Positions 48,256-56,645 are shown, numbered from the stretch's first letter. The stretch is 64,000 nucleotides of DNA from Mycobacterium asiaticum (GCF_001673635.1 NZ_LZMH01000023.1:1-64000), one strand, 5' to 3'. Notes: generated by a model from the letters alone, not told the origin. Numbers and translations are program-made.

Positions 48256-49046
48256 TACGCTGGCGCCCTTCTGCTAGACCGGAGTTCGCGCATATCGGCC
48301 GACGGCTGGTCGAGATCCGATGCGGCGTAGTGGCGGAACACGTCTTCGAGGGAGGCGTCCGGCGACACCGTCTCCTTCAACTCATCCGGCGTGCCGACCG
48401 CTTGCAGCGCGCCCTTGTGCATCAGCGCGACCCGGTCGCACAGCGCGTCCGCCTCTTCCATGTAGTGGGTGGTGAGCAGCACGGTCATACCGAACTGTTG
48501 CTGCATCTGCTGGACCTGCCGCCAGACGCCGTCGCGCGCTATCGGGTCCAGGCCCACCGTCGGTTCGTCGAGCACCAGCAGCGAGGGCCGGTTCACCAGC
48601 GCCTGGGCCACTTCCAGCCGGCGGACCATCCCACCGGAATAGCTCGACGCGAGCCGGTCGGCGACGTCGAGCAGATCCATCGCGGCCAGCGCCTGGTCGA
48701 CACGTTCGGCGCGCTCGGCGCGCGGCACCCCGTACAGGCGGGCGAACCAAGCTACGTTCTGCCGGCCGGTGAGCGCTGTCTCGATCGAAAGCTGTTGTGG
48801 CACATAGCCGATGTTGCTACGGATGTCCACAGTCTGGTGCCGCGCGTCCAGCCCGAAGATACGCAGCTCGCCCTGCTGGACCGGCGCGAGCGTGGTCAGC
48901 ACCCGCACCACCGTCGTCTTGCCGGCGCCGTTGGGGCCCAGCAGACCCATCGTCTCGCCCGGCCTGACCGAGAACGTCACGTCGTCGACGGCCGTGTGCG
49001 GGCCGTAGCGGTAGGTCAGCCGACGACAGTCGATCGCGTCAGTCAT
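48255..49046 (-). CDS. ABC exporter ATPase (DrrA-like)
   Basis: A 263-residue nucleotide-binding subunit. It has Walker A GPNGAGKTT near residue 38, Q-loop YVPQQLSIE, signature YSGGMVRRLEVAQAL, Walker B LLVLDEPTVGLD and H-loop LTTHYMEEAD. The C-terminal tail after residue ~220 (TPDELKETVSPDASLEDVF) is the DrrA type. It powers the permease downstream. Its start overlaps the MarR stop by 4 bp (ATGA). Confidence 0.93.
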   Translation of the reverse strand: MTDAIDCRRLTYRYGPHTAVDDVTFSVRPGETMGLLGPNGAGKTTVVRVLTTLAPVQQGELRIFGLDARHQTVDIRSNIGYVPQQLSIETALTGRQNVAWFARLYGVPRAERAERVDQALAAMDLLDVADRLASSYSGGMVRRLEVAQALVNRPSLLVLDEPTVGLDPIARDGVWRQVQQMQQQFGMTVLLTTHYMEEADALCDRVALMHKGALQAVGTPDELKETVSPDASLEDVFRHYAASDLDQPSADMRELRSSRRAPA

Positions 49047-49507
49047 GTGTATCGCTCCTGCAGTTTCCTGGTGATCCCCTCGAGGACCTCCAACCCTTTG
49101 GCCAATACCCCGATCTGGTGGTCGTCAAGCTCATCGAGCAGGTCGATCAGCACGGCGCGCCGGGTCGCGGCAGTGGCATCCATCACGTGCTGTGCCGATT
49201 CGGTGAGCCGCAACCGGCTGATCCGCCGGTCGGCGGTGTCGGCGGTACGTTCCAGCAAGCCCGCGCAGCACAGCTTGGACACCAGGGTGGAGGCGGTGTT
49301 GGGTACCAGTCCGAGTTCAGCGGCCGCGACGCTCACCGAGACGCCAGGTCGGCGCGAGACCAGGCGCAACAGCTCGGCCTGCGATTCGGACAGCTGACCG
49401 GGCGGGTAGCCGGTGCCGGTGGCGCGGCGCAGCTGCCGGCGGAACCGGCCCAGGGTGCGGGGCAGTTCGGCGGCGAGATCGGCAGCGGTGGTCACTCCAT
49501 TGGTCAC
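49043..49507 (-). CDS. MarR-family regulator of the ABC exporter
   Basis: A 154-residue winged-helix protein with MarR features: LGRFRRQLRRATG, SESQAELLRLVSRRPGVSVSVAAAELGLVPNTASTLVSKLC in outline (recognition helix), then ERTADTADRRISRLRLTESA (wing). MarR proteins usually repress the adjacent operon until a phenolic or other ligand binds. It is first of the three-gene operon with the exporter. A GTG at 49507 preceded by GGTGGA is used as start. The region upstream to the GlxA-type gene is only 31 bp. Confidence 0.9.
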   Translation of the reverse strand: MTNGVTTAADLAAELPRTLGRFRRQLRRATGTGYPPGQLSESQAELLRLVSRRPGVSVSVAAAELGLVPNTASTLVSKLCCAGLLERTADTADRRISRLRLTESAQHVMDATAATRRAVLIDLLDELDDHQIGVLAKGLEVLEGITRKLQERYT

Positions 49508-49538
49508 TCCACCCAGAATACCTCTGTAGGCGAGCTAT

Positions 49539-50480
49539 CTATGTAACCCTGCGCATGGCGTCGCGCAACGACGACGCCGAGCCGTAGCCGACCATGCCCG
49601 CGATCTGGTTCAGCGTCAGCGGCGTGGTCTGGCGCAGATGCCTGGCCCGCTCGACGCGGATGCGCTGCACAAACGCGTACGGCGTAATGCCCAGCTGTTG
49701 CCGCACCCGGCGTTCTAGGGTGCGGCGAGTGGTGTCCAGGTCCAGTGCGGCACGGGCGATGGAGACATCGGCATCGAGGTTGTTGCGAACCCACGCCTCG
49801 AAGTCGACGACCAGGCGGTCGGTGTTGGCCAGGTAACCGTGGGCGGCCCGCACGCTCGGCGCGGGCCGCTGGTCGAAAAGCAGAATGGCGCCCGCGGCAT
49901 CGGCCAATTGCGGGCTGATACCCGCCACGATGTGCATCGCGAGGTCGATGTGCGCGAATGCGGCGCCGGCCGTGGTGATATGGCCGTCCGTGATGACCAT
50001 TCGGGACATGTCCAGATTGACCCGCGGGAAGCGCCGGGCGAACTCGGCGGCGAGCCACCAGCTGGTCGTGGCGTGCCGGGAATCGAGCACACCGGCATCG
50101 GCGAGCACAAATGTCCCGGTACACGCGGCGGCCACCGGTCGGTCGGCACGCACCCAATCGCGCACGGCACCACGCGCGGCGCGGATCTCGTCGCGCAGCA
50201 GTGCGTCGATGACTCCCGTCGGAGTGTTCATGGTCAACGCCGGCACCACCAGCAGATCGAGCCCGTCCATCGCGGGGTCGTCGACCGTCACCTCGACCGG
50301 CACCGAAAGGCCGCCCGCCGTCCGGACCGGCTCCAAATCGATACCGACGGTGCGCACCCCGATCTCAGGAATAGCGCCGGGCAGCTGAATCCGCGCCGCG
50401 TTGGCGCCGCGCAGCACGTCGAGGATGGTCACCAGCCCGGAGTCCCAGCAGCCCGGCAGCGCCATCACTCCGACAAACAT
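49539..50480 (-). CDS. GlxA/FtrA-type AraC regulator with DJ-1/PfpI domain
   Basis: A 313-residue regulator. The N-terminal class I glutamine-amidotransferase-like domain (residues 1-~185) has the nucleophile-elbow-like AACTGTFVLADAGVLDSR. The C-terminal AraC domain shows LDTTRRTLERRVRQQLGITPYAFVQRIRVERARHL in outline and ends with NQIAGMVGYGSASSLRDAMRR. Such regulators sense small metabolites by the DJ-1-like domain. It is divergent, with a 59-bp gap, from the CrtC/AttH-like gene at 50540, which is its most likely target. Confidence 0.9.
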   Translation of the reverse strand: MFVGVMALPGCWDSGLVTILDVLRGANAARIQLPGAIPEIGVRTVGIDLEPVRTAGGLSVPVEVTVDDPAMDGLDLLVVPALTMNTPTGVIDALLRDEIRAARGAVRDWVRADRPVAAACTGTFVLADAGVLDSRHATTSWWLAAEFARRFPRVNLDMSRMVITDGHITTAGAAFAHIDLAMHIVAGISPQLADAAGAILLFDQRPAPSVRAAHGYLANTDRLVVDFEAWVRNNLDADVSIARAALDLDTTRRTLERRVRQQLGITPYAFVQRIRVERARHLRQTTPLTLNQIAGMVGYGSASSLRDAMRRVT

Positions 50481-50539
50481 GTCGCAAATGGTATGCCCAC
50501 TGTCGTAATCTCGGCGGTTCGCGCGCCTAGCGTCGCGCC

Positions 50540-51649
50540 ATGACCTTCTCCGACAAGCACGCCCTCATCGGTACTCACGCACGGCACTACACGCGTCTCG
50601 GGTTGACTCCCAACCAGATTCAGACATGGGAAGACGGTTGGCGGACCAGCACAGCCGATCAGACACGTGGGACGTTCGAGTGGTGGTACTTCGACGCCCA
50701 TCTCGACGACGGATCGACGGTGACCGTGGAAATGCACACCAAGCCGCCCTACGTCTCTCCGAAGACCCCGCTGACCCCCTTTGTCCTGCTGACGATCACC
50801 GCGTCGGACGGGACGCGTACCGACCGCACCCTCATCACCGAACCGGAGCTGTTCAGCGCGTCCATCGAGGACTGCGATGTGCGGATCGGCGCGAACTTCT
50901 TCCGCCGTACCGCGGGCGGTTACCGGATTCACGTCGAAATCGACGACACCACAGCGGATTTCATGCTTACGCCGGAAACGCCAGCGTGGCGCCCGGCTAC
51001 CGGCCATGTCTTCTTCGGCGCCGAGGAGCAGCACTACATCGCCTGGCTGCCGATGGCCCCCCGCGGCGCGGTGCAGGCGACCATCACCGTGGACGGCCGT
51101 ACCCGCCGGCTCACCGGCGCCGGTTATCACGACCACAATTGGGGCAATGTCGCCCCGCGCAAGGTGCTCGATCACTGGTATTGGGGCCGGGCACGGGTGG
51201 GGGAGTACACCGTCGTCACGTTGATGTTCGTCAGCCACGCCGACTACGACACGGCGCCGCTGCCGGCGGTCATGGTGGCGAAGGGCGACCAGATCGTCGC
51301 CTCGGCCGTTGGCGCCGAGGCGGTCGTGTTCAGCGGATCAGAAGTCGACACGCACGCGCAGACCGGCATCCCGGTGGCGCACCGGCTGCAATACCGGGTC
51401 TCGGCCGGTGCCGACACCTTCACCGTGACCTTTCGCCAGCAGCGGGAGGTGTCCACCCTCGACTTCGGTGCGGCCGGCGCCTACCTACGGTTCCTCGGCG
51501 AGGTCACGCTCGAGCACCAACACGGCGGCGCGGTCGACGTCGCGAGCGGCCGAACGTTGTGGGAGTTGCTCTATTTCGGCGCGCGGGTCGCGGCCCCGGG
51601 TTGTGCGCCCGGTCCCGCCGACGGCATGCTCATCGGTCACCAGGCCTGA
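50540..51649 (+). CDS. CrtC/AttH lipocalin-like family protein
   Basis: A 369-residue protein with the paired lipocalin-like beta-barrels of the AttH/CrtC (carotenoid 1,2-hydratase-like) family. Signatures are TFEWWYFDAHLDDGSTVTVEM near residue 47, GHVFFGAEEQHYIAWLPM, and LTGAGYHDHNWGNV near residue 193, followed by DHWYWGRARVGEYTVV. No signal peptide is evident. Carotenoid hydratase activity cannot be inferred since no carotenoid genes are near; relatives include isomerases and Diels-Alderase-like proteins of secondary metabolism. It is divergent from a GlxA-type regulator, and its 3' end overlaps the convergent phosphoesterase gene by 20 bp. Confidence 0.83.
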   Translation: MTFSDKHALIGTHARHYTRLGLTPNQIQTWEDGWRTSTADQTRGTFEWWYFDAHLDDGSTVTVEMHTKPPYVSPKTPLTPFVLLTITASDGTRTDRTLITEPELFSASIEDCDVRIGANFFRRTAGGYRIHVEIDDTTADFMLTPETPAWRPATGHVFFGAEEQHYIAWLPMAPRGAVQATITVDGRTRRLTGAGYHDHNWGNVAPRKVLDHWYWGRARVGEYTVVTLMFVSHADYDTAPLPAVMVAKGDQIVASAVGAEAVVFSGSEVDTHAQTGIPVAHRLQYRVSAGADTFTVTFRQQREVSTLDFGAAGAYLRFLGEVTLEHQHGGAVDVASGRTLWELLYFGARVAAPGCAPGPADGMLIGHQA

Positions 51650-52133
51650 GTCGCTCGAGGGAGACGTCCACGGACCCGTCCCGCAGCAGCACGGTCATGT
51701 AAGTGCAGAAGGGTTGGCGCCGGCGGTCCGTGGGTGACCCGGGGTTGAGCAGGCGCAGGCCGGTCGGCGTCGTGGTGTCCCAGGGGATATGGCTGTGGCC
51801 GAACACCAGCACGTCGGTGTCGGGATAGAGCCGCGACATCCGCGCCTCGCGCCCGGCGGCGGCACCGGTCTCGTGCACCACGGTGAAGCGCACCCCGGCC
51901 AGCTCGGCGTCGGCGCGTTCGGGCAGGCGGGACCGCAGTTCGTCACCGTCGTTATTGCCCCAGCAGGCGATCAGCCGCTTGGCCCTGGCTTCGAGCGAGT
52001 CGAGCAACTCGGGGACCACCCAGTCGCCGGCGTGGATGACGACGTCGGCCGCCGCGACCTCGTCCCAGACCCGCGCGGGCAGGTCGCGGGCCCGTTTCGG
52101 GATGTGCGTGTCGGCGATCAGAAGGAGCCGCAT
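51630..52133 (-). CDS. YfcE/MJ0936-type metallophosphoesterase
   Basis: A 167-residue calcineurin-like phosphodiesterase. All metal-binding motifs are present in order: LIADTHIPKR, VIHAGDWV, CWGNNDGDEL, TVVHET, VFGHSHIP. The small size matches the YfcE/MJ0936 group of Mn/Ni-dependent phosphodiesterases. The natural substrate is unknown. The start is ATG 52133 (MRLLLIADTH); the longer frame adds an unrelated N-terminus. It is divergent from htdZ with a 34-bp gap, so their promoters overlap. Confidence 0.9.
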   Translation of the reverse strand: MRLLLIADTHIPKRARDLPARVWDEVAAADVVIHAGDWVVPELLDSLEARAKRLIACWGNNDGDELRSRLPERADAELAGVRFTVVHETGAAAGREARMSRLYPDTDVLVFGHSHIPWDTTTPTGLRLLNPGSPTDRRRQPFCTYMTVLLRDGSVDVSLERLRPGDR

Positions 52134-52167
52134 AAGTTCTATGCATACCCCCAGCAGAGGAGAGACC

Positions 52168-52623
52168 ATGCGCACTTTCGAGTCAGTCACTGACCTCGCC
52201 GCCGCCGCGGGCGAAACGATCGGGCAGAGCGACTGGGTGACGATCAGTCAGGAAGAGGTCAACCTGTTCGCCGACGCGACGGGTGATCACCAGTGGATCC
52301 ACGTGGACCCGGAACGGGCCGCCAAGGGTCCGTTCGGCACGACCATCGCCCACGGGTTCATGACGTTGTCGTTGCTGCCGCGACTGCAGCACGACATGTA
52401 CACGGTCAAGGGCATCAAGCTGGCAATCAACTACGGCCTGAACAAGGTTCGCTTCCCGGCGCCGGTGCCGGTGGGTTCGCGGGTGCGGGCGACCAGCTCG
52501 CTGGTCAGTGTCGATGACGTGGGCAACGGTGCCGTGCAGGCGGTGGTGTCGACCACCGTCGAGATCGAGGGTTCCGCCAAGCCGGCATGTGTGGCCGAAA
52601 GCATCGTGCGGTACGTCACCTAG
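52168..52623 (+). CDS. htdZ: (R)-specific enoyl-CoA hydratase HtdZ (MaoC-like)
   Basis: A 151-residue single hot-dog hydratase, identical in length to M. tuberculosis HtdZ (Rv0130). The hydratase-2 motif FADATGDHQWIHVD carries the catalytic D40 and H45. GTTIAHGFMTLSLLP is the family's second signature. It hydrates trans-2-enoyl-CoA to (R)-3-hydroxyacyl-CoA. GAGGAGAG lies before ATG 52168. It is followed by a strong terminator shared with the convergent fadE1, as in the M. tuberculosis gene order. Confidence 0.95.
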   Translation: MRTFESVTDLAAAAGETIGQSDWVTISQEEVNLFADATGDHQWIHVDPERAAKGPFGTTIAHGFMTLSLLPRLQHDMYTVKGIKLAINYGLNKVRFPAPVPVGSRVRATSSLVSVDDVGNGAVQAVVSTTVEIEGSAKPACVAESIVRYVT

Positions 52624-52625
52624 TT

Positions 52626-52691
52626 GGCGCGAGCAGACGCAAAAGCCCCCGCACGCACGGCGTGTCGGGGGCTTTTGCGTCTGCTCGCGCC
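52626..52691. terminator. 26-bp perfect inverted-repeat terminator between htdZ and fadE1
   Basis: Arms 52626-52651 and 52666-52691 are perfectly complementary over 26 bp with a 14-nt loop. It starts 3 bp after the htdZ stop and ends 12 bp before the fadE1 stop, so it can terminate both. The GAGCAGACGCAAAAGC segment is shared with the hairpin at 9031-9092. Confidence 0.9.
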
Positions 52692-52702
52692 GGTAACCGG
52701 CG

Positions 52703-53998
52703 TCAGAACTCGGCGATTGAGTGTTCCAGCCGCGCGGCCAGGCGCGCCTCGGCCTCGGCCTTGCGGGTTGGAATGTGCTGTGACGGGAAAGGCGTTGTGA
52801 CGGGCTGATATTCGCGCAGGGTGCGGCGCGCCACCGTCATCTTGTGCAACTCGGTGGCCCCGTCGGCGATGCCCAGTGACTCCGCGGCGATCAGCATCTT
52901 GACGAACGGCATCTCGTCGGAGACTCCCAGGGCGCCGTGCAGATGCAGCGCGCGCTGAGCCACGTCGTGCAACACCTGCGGCATGGCCACCTTTACCGCC
53001 GCGATGTCACGACGCACCTTCTGGTAGTCGTGGTGCTTGTCGATCAGCCACGCCGTGCGTAGCACCAGCAGCCGGAACTGCTCGATCTGGATCCAGCTGT
53101 CGGCAATCTTCTCCTGCGTCATCTGGAAGTCTGACAGCCGCCCGTGCCGGGTCTGGCGCGACACCGCGCGCTCGCACATCATGTCAAATGCCCTGCGTGC
53201 CAACGCGATCGTACGCATGGCGTGATGGATCCGCCCGCCGCCGAGCCGGGTCTGGGCGATCATGAACGCCTGGCCCTCACCGCCGAGCACATGATCGGCG
53301 GGAACTCGCACGTCCTTATAGCGGACGTAGCCGTGGCTGGCGCGCTTGGCGGATTCGGCTCCCACACCGACGTTGCGCACGATCTCGATGCCCGGCGTCT
53401 CGGCCGGCACGATGAACAGCGACATCTTCTCGTAGGTACGGCCTTCGGGATTGGTGACGGCCATGACGATGAAGAACGACGCGTGTTTGGCATTGGTGGA
53501 GAACCATTTTTCGCCGTTGATGACCCAGTCGTCACCGTCCCGGGTGGCGGCGGTGACGAAAAGCCCCGGGTCCGAGCCGCCCTGCGGTTCGGTCATCGAG
53601 TAGCAGGAGGTGATCTCACCGTCGAGCAACGGTTGCAGGTACCGAGCCTTTTGCTCGTCGGTGCCGAACAGCGCCAGGATCTCGGCATTGCCCGAATCCG
53701 GTGCCTGGCAGCCGAACACCGACGGCGCCCAGCGCGATCGCCCGAGGATCTCGTTGAGCAGCGCCAGCTTCACCTGGCCGAAGCCCTGGCCGCCGAGTTC
53801 GGGCCGCAGGTGCGCGGCCCACAACCCCTGGTCTTTGACCTGTTGCTGCAGCGGCCGCAGCACGGCCATCATCTCGGCGTTCTTCTTGTCGTACGGGTCA
53901 AGCGCGACCAGGTCGAGGGGCTCGAGCTCCTCGACCATGAATTTCTCCACCCAGTCCAGCTTGGCCTGGTATTCCGGGTCTGTCTCGAAGTCCCACAT
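52703..53998 (-). CDS. fadE1: Acyl-CoA dehydrogenase FadE1
   Basis: A 431-residue flavin acyl-CoA dehydrogenase corresponding to FadE1 (Rv0131c). FAD/substrate motifs CYSMTEPQGGSDPGLF and WVINGEKWFSTNAKHA are visible, followed by LGGGRIHHAMRTIALARRAFDMM and the C-terminal ALHLHGALGVSDEMPF. The ACAD11-like spacing suggests action on longer or branched acyl-CoA. The start is ATG 53998 (MWDFETDPEY); the 8 extra codons to 54022 are not needed. Its promoter side faces the palindrome at 54083. Confidence 0.95.
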   Translation of the reverse strand: MWDFETDPEYQAKLDWVEKFMVEELEPLDLVALDPYDKKNAEMMAVLRPLQQQVKDQGLWAAHLRPELGGQGFGQVKLALLNEILGRSRWAPSVFGCQAPDSGNAEILALFGTDEQKARYLQPLLDGEITSCYSMTEPQGGSDPGLFVTAATRDGDDWVINGEKWFSTNAKHASFFIVMAVTNPEGRTYEKMSLFIVPAETPGIEIVRNVGVGAESAKRASHGYVRYKDVRVPADHVLGGEGQAFMIAQTRLGGGRIHHAMRTIALARRAFDMMCERAVSRQTRHGRLSDFQMTQEKIADSWIQIEQFRLLVLRTAWLIDKHHDYQKVRRDIAAVKVAMPQVLHDVAQRALHLHGALGVSDEMPFVKMLIAAESLGIADGATELHKMTVARRTLREYQPVTTPFPSQHIPTRKAEAEARLAARLEHSIAEF

Positions 53999-54082
53999 TG
54001 TCGGCACCGTTCCCCGGTGCACCGTCGCACCGGCATCGTTTCAGGAGCGACACCATCGTATGTGCCTTGTCTGCGACCGTTA

Positions 54083-54092
54083 GTAGTACTAC
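54083..54092. promoter_or_regulatory. GTAGTACTAC palindrome in the fadE1/membrane-protein promoter
   Basis: Perfect 10-bp palindrome between the divergent fadE1 and membrane protein genes, with a further GTAGTA half-like copy at 54097-54102. It looks like a TetR-type operator, but no regulator gene is adjacent. Confidence 0.4.
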
Positions 54093-54138
54093 GATGCGTA
54101 GTAACAAGGGCGGGGTCCAGCGGAGCGGAGCGCAGCCG

Positions 54139-54582
54139 ATGACCAACCAACCGAAGTCCGACCGGTACGGTGCCGAGCGCCGGTTTTACTGGGCCGCAAT
54201 GGTTTTCGCTGTTGCCCTGGCGCTGCATGCCGCTGACCACTTTCGGCGAGGTATGAATGTCATCCCGCCGGCGGTGATGATGGCGGGCAACATTCAGATT
54301 GTTGCGGCCGTGATCACCCTCGCGCTGGTGGTGCGGCGAGACCGGTGGGCGCCGCATGCGGCGGTCACGCTCGGCCTGACCAGTGCGGTGGGCTTCGGTG
54401 CCGCGCATCTGCTGCCCAGGTGGGGACCGTTCAGCGACAGTTTCATCAATCCCGCTGCGGGCTCGGGAGTCACGTGGTTCTCCTGGGTGACGGCGGTCGG
54501 TGAAATAGGCACTGCCCTGGTGGTGGCCGCCGCCGGGATCGCCTTGCTGCGCGCCGTTATGTTTCGGCGATCTGTCGCCTGA
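54139..54582 (+). CDS. Small four-helix membrane protein
   Basis: About 147 residues, four hydrophobic segments: WAAMVFAVALALHAADHF, MMAGNIQIVAAVITLALVV, a GLTSAVGFGAAHLL stretch, and the C-terminal EIGTALVVAAAGIALL. Helix 1 has HAADHFRRGMNV and helix 3 ends HLLPRWGPFSDSF, conserved-looking polar motifs. I do not recognise the family. ATG 54139 is used; ATG 54094 is in frame but overlaps the palindromic region. It is divergent from fadE1, and its end overlaps the convergent GAF-ANTAR gene by 26 bp. Confidence 0.7.
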   Translation: MTNQPKSDRYGAERRFYWAAMVFAVALALHAADHFRRGMNVIPPAVMMAGNIQIVAAVITLALVVRRDRWAPHAAVTLGLTSAVGFGAAHLLPRWGPFSDSFINPAAGSGVTWFSWVTAVGEIGTALVVAAAGIALLRAVMFRRSVA

Positions 54583-55261
54583 GTTCGACCACCGCACGCG
54601 CGATATTCACCAGCGGCGTATTGGATTCCTGGGAAAGCCGCTTGAGCAGTTCGAAGGCGCGCACCGCGTCGATGTCGAACTGATGCATCAACATCCCTTT
54701 GGCCTGACCGATGATGTCCCGACTGGCCAGCGCGCTCTGGAAGTTGCGTTCACGCTGCACGCTGTCCCACACCAGCGCCGCATGTGTGGCAAAGACAAAG
54801 CCGATCTCCACGGCCTCGTCATCGAACGCGTGGGGTACCTCCGCATACACGTTCAGCGCACCCAGGGTGTGGGTGCTGGTGAACAATTCGAACGACAGGA
54901 TCGACCGTATCGGTGTCTCGGCGAGCGCCGCGTGCCGATACCGCGGCCATCGCGCGTCGGCTACCAGGTCATCGACCCGCACGGTGTGGTGTTCCCACGC
55001 GGCGATCAGACACGGTCCCTCTTGATATCGCTGTTGAATCTGGTCGAGCCACCTGGGCCACTGGTGGGTGCTCGCCTGCGTTGAGATCTGACCGTGCCGG
55101 GTGGCCACGGTAAGCCCCGCGTACTGGGCGCCGGGAATCGTATGTGCGGCTTCGGCGATCAATTGGTCGATCACGACCTCGCTGTCGGTGCCGGGCCGAT
55201 TGTGCAGGTCACGCGCCAGATCCGCGATCTGCTGATGGAGGAGGCTGATGTCCTGGTTCAC
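54557..55261 (-). CDS. GAF-ANTAR antiterminator/regulator
   Basis: A 234-residue protein. The GAF sensor domain spans residues ~20-160 (IPGAQYAGLTVATRHGQ, GPCLIAAWEHHTVRVDDL, SILSFELFTSTHTLGALNVYA). The C-terminal ANTAR RNA-binding domain (~165-228) has ALASRDIIGQAKGMLMHQFDIDAVRAFELLKRLSQE in outline. Such proteins bind paired RNA hairpins to prevent termination when a ligand or signal is sensed. GAAAGGA 9 nt before GTG 55261 favours this start over ATG 55303 or the longer frame. The target is not known. Confidence 0.88.
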   Translation of the reverse strand: MNQDISLLHQQIADLARDLHNRPGTDSEVVIDQLIAEAAHTIPGAQYAGLTVATRHGQISTQASTHQWPRWLDQIQQRYQEGPCLIAAWEHHTVRVDDLVADARWPRYRHAALAETPIRSILSFELFTSTHTLGALNVYAEVPHAFDDEAVEIGFVFATHAALVWDSVQRERNFQSALASRDIIGQAKGMLMHQFDIDAVRAFELLKRLSQESNTPLVNIARAVVELRRQIAET

Positions 55262-55412
55262 GAGGCGTCCTTTCAACACACCCGATGGCGCGCCGTGTTC
55301 CATCTTACGAGCGATGCAAGGTAACCCGAAACACCATCGAATCCTACTGTTGCACAATGTCTTTGCGAATCGCCCGGAATTTATCCGATCATGCCGTCTA
55401 GCCTCATGGCCC

Positions 55413-56018
55413 ATGGGACCTCGGGTACGTCCGGCGCAGCAAGCAGATATCGGTGGATTGGCGCAAACCATGGCCCGGGCGTTCTATCACGACCCGATCA
55501 TGACCTGGATCCTTCCGGACGCTAAAGCACGGTTGGCCAAATTGAATCGGTTGTTCGCGACCATGACGCGTCACCACCATCTGGCCGGCGGTGGCGTGGA
55601 AGTGGCTTGCCAAGGCTCGGCGATCGGTGCGGCGGCGCTGTGGGATCCGCCTCATCGCTGGCGGGAATCCCGCTGGACGCTGCTTGCCCAGACCCCGGAT
55701 TTCCTGCGGGTGTTCGGCTTTCGCAGCGGGCGGGGCCGAGCACTGCAGGAAGCGATGCACCGAGTGCACCCCGAAGAACCGCACTGGTATCTGTCCGCCA
55801 TCGGCAGCGATCCCGCATTGCGCGCCAAAGGTTTCGGGCAGGCGCTGATGCGGTCCCGTCTCGAACGTTGCGATGCCGAATACTGTCCGGCCTACCTGGA
55901 ATCGACCAAAGCCGAAAACCTGCCGTACTACGCCCGTTTCGGCTTCGTGGTCACCGGTGAAATAGTGCTGCCGGGTGGCGGTCCGACGATGTGGCCGATG
56001 TGGCGCGGTCCGCGCTGA
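55413..56018 (+). CDS. GNAT family N-acetyltransferase, copy 1
   Basis: A 201-residue GCN5-related acetyltransferase, same length as M. tuberculosis Rv0133. It opens PRVRPAQQADIGGLAQTMARAFYHDPIMTW. The acetyl-CoA-binding motif A is DPALRAKGFGQALMRSRL, and it ends YYARFGFVVTGEIVLPGGGPTMWPMW. The C-terminal WPMWRGPR is a feature of this subgroup. It is followed 21 bp later by a paralogue of identical length, indicating tandem duplication. Substrate unknown. ATG 55413 is the start that aligns both copies. Confidence 0.9.
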   Translation: MGPRVRPAQQADIGGLAQTMARAFYHDPIMTWILPDAKARLAKLNRLFATMTRHHHLAGGGVEVACQGSAIGAAALWDPPHRWRESRWTLLAQTPDFLRVFGFRSGRGRALQEAMHRVHPEEPHWYLSAIGSDPALRAKGFGQALMRSRLERCDAEYCPAYLESTKAENLPYYARFGFVVTGEIVLPGGGPTMWPMWRGPR

Positions 56019-56039
56019 CCGGGCTATTAACCTGTTGGC

Positions 56040-56645
56040 ATGACCCCGCAGGCGCGCGCGGCGCAGCAGGCAGATCTTCGCGAACTGGGACGCACCCTGG
56101 GCCGGGCGTTCTTCGACGATCCGGTTTCGGTCTGGTTGCTGCCCGACGCCGATAAGCGCCGCGCGCACCTGTCGCGGCTGTTCACGACCATGACACGCCA
56201 TCACCATCTGGGTGCCGGCGGCGTGGAGGTGGCCTGCGACGGCCCCGGGATCGGCGCGGCCGCGCTGTGGGATCCGCCGAATCGATGGCAGGAGTCGCGC
56301 CGCGCGCAGCTGGCCCAGACGCCGACGTTCTTGCGGGTGTTCGGCTTCCGGACGGCCAAGGCACGGGGCCTGCAGGAGCTGATGAAGAGCAAGCACCCGG
56401 AGGAACCGCACTGGTATCTCGCCGTCATCGGCAGCGATCCGGACGTCCGCGGGCGCGGCTTCGGCCAGGTCCTCATGCGGTCTCGGTTGGACCGCTGCGA
56501 TGCCGAATACTGTCCTGCCTACCTCGAGTCCAGCAAAGCCGAAAATGTGCCGTACTACGAGCGTTTCGGCTTCCGTGTCACCGGCGAGATCGTCTTGCCC
56601 GGCGGTGGGCCGACGTTGTGGCCGATGTGGCGAGACCCGCGTTGA
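56040..56645 (+). CDS. GNAT family N-acetyltransferase, copy 2
   Basis: A 201-residue paralogue of the preceding gene, alignable end to end without gaps (shared ARAAQQAD-like opening, TMTRHHHL, GGGVEVAC/AGGVEVAC, ALWDPP, HPEEPHWYL, MRSRL, CDAEYCPAYLES, YERFGFRVTGEIVLPGGGPT). Motif A is DPDVRGRGFGQVLM. The two copies differ mainly in the first third. Both lie on one strand and are probably co-transcribed. One is the counterpart of Rv0133; which cannot be said from sequence alone. Confidence 0.9.
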   Translation: MTPQARAAQQADLRELGRTLGRAFFDDPVSVWLLPDADKRRAHLSRLFTTMTRHHHLGAGGVEVACDGPGIGAAALWDPPNRWQESRRAQLAQTPTFLRVFGFRTAKARGLQELMKSKHPEEPHWYLAVIGSDPDVRGRGFGQVLMRSRLDRCDAEYCPAYLESSKAENVPYYERFGFRVTGEIVLPGGGPTLWPMWRDPR

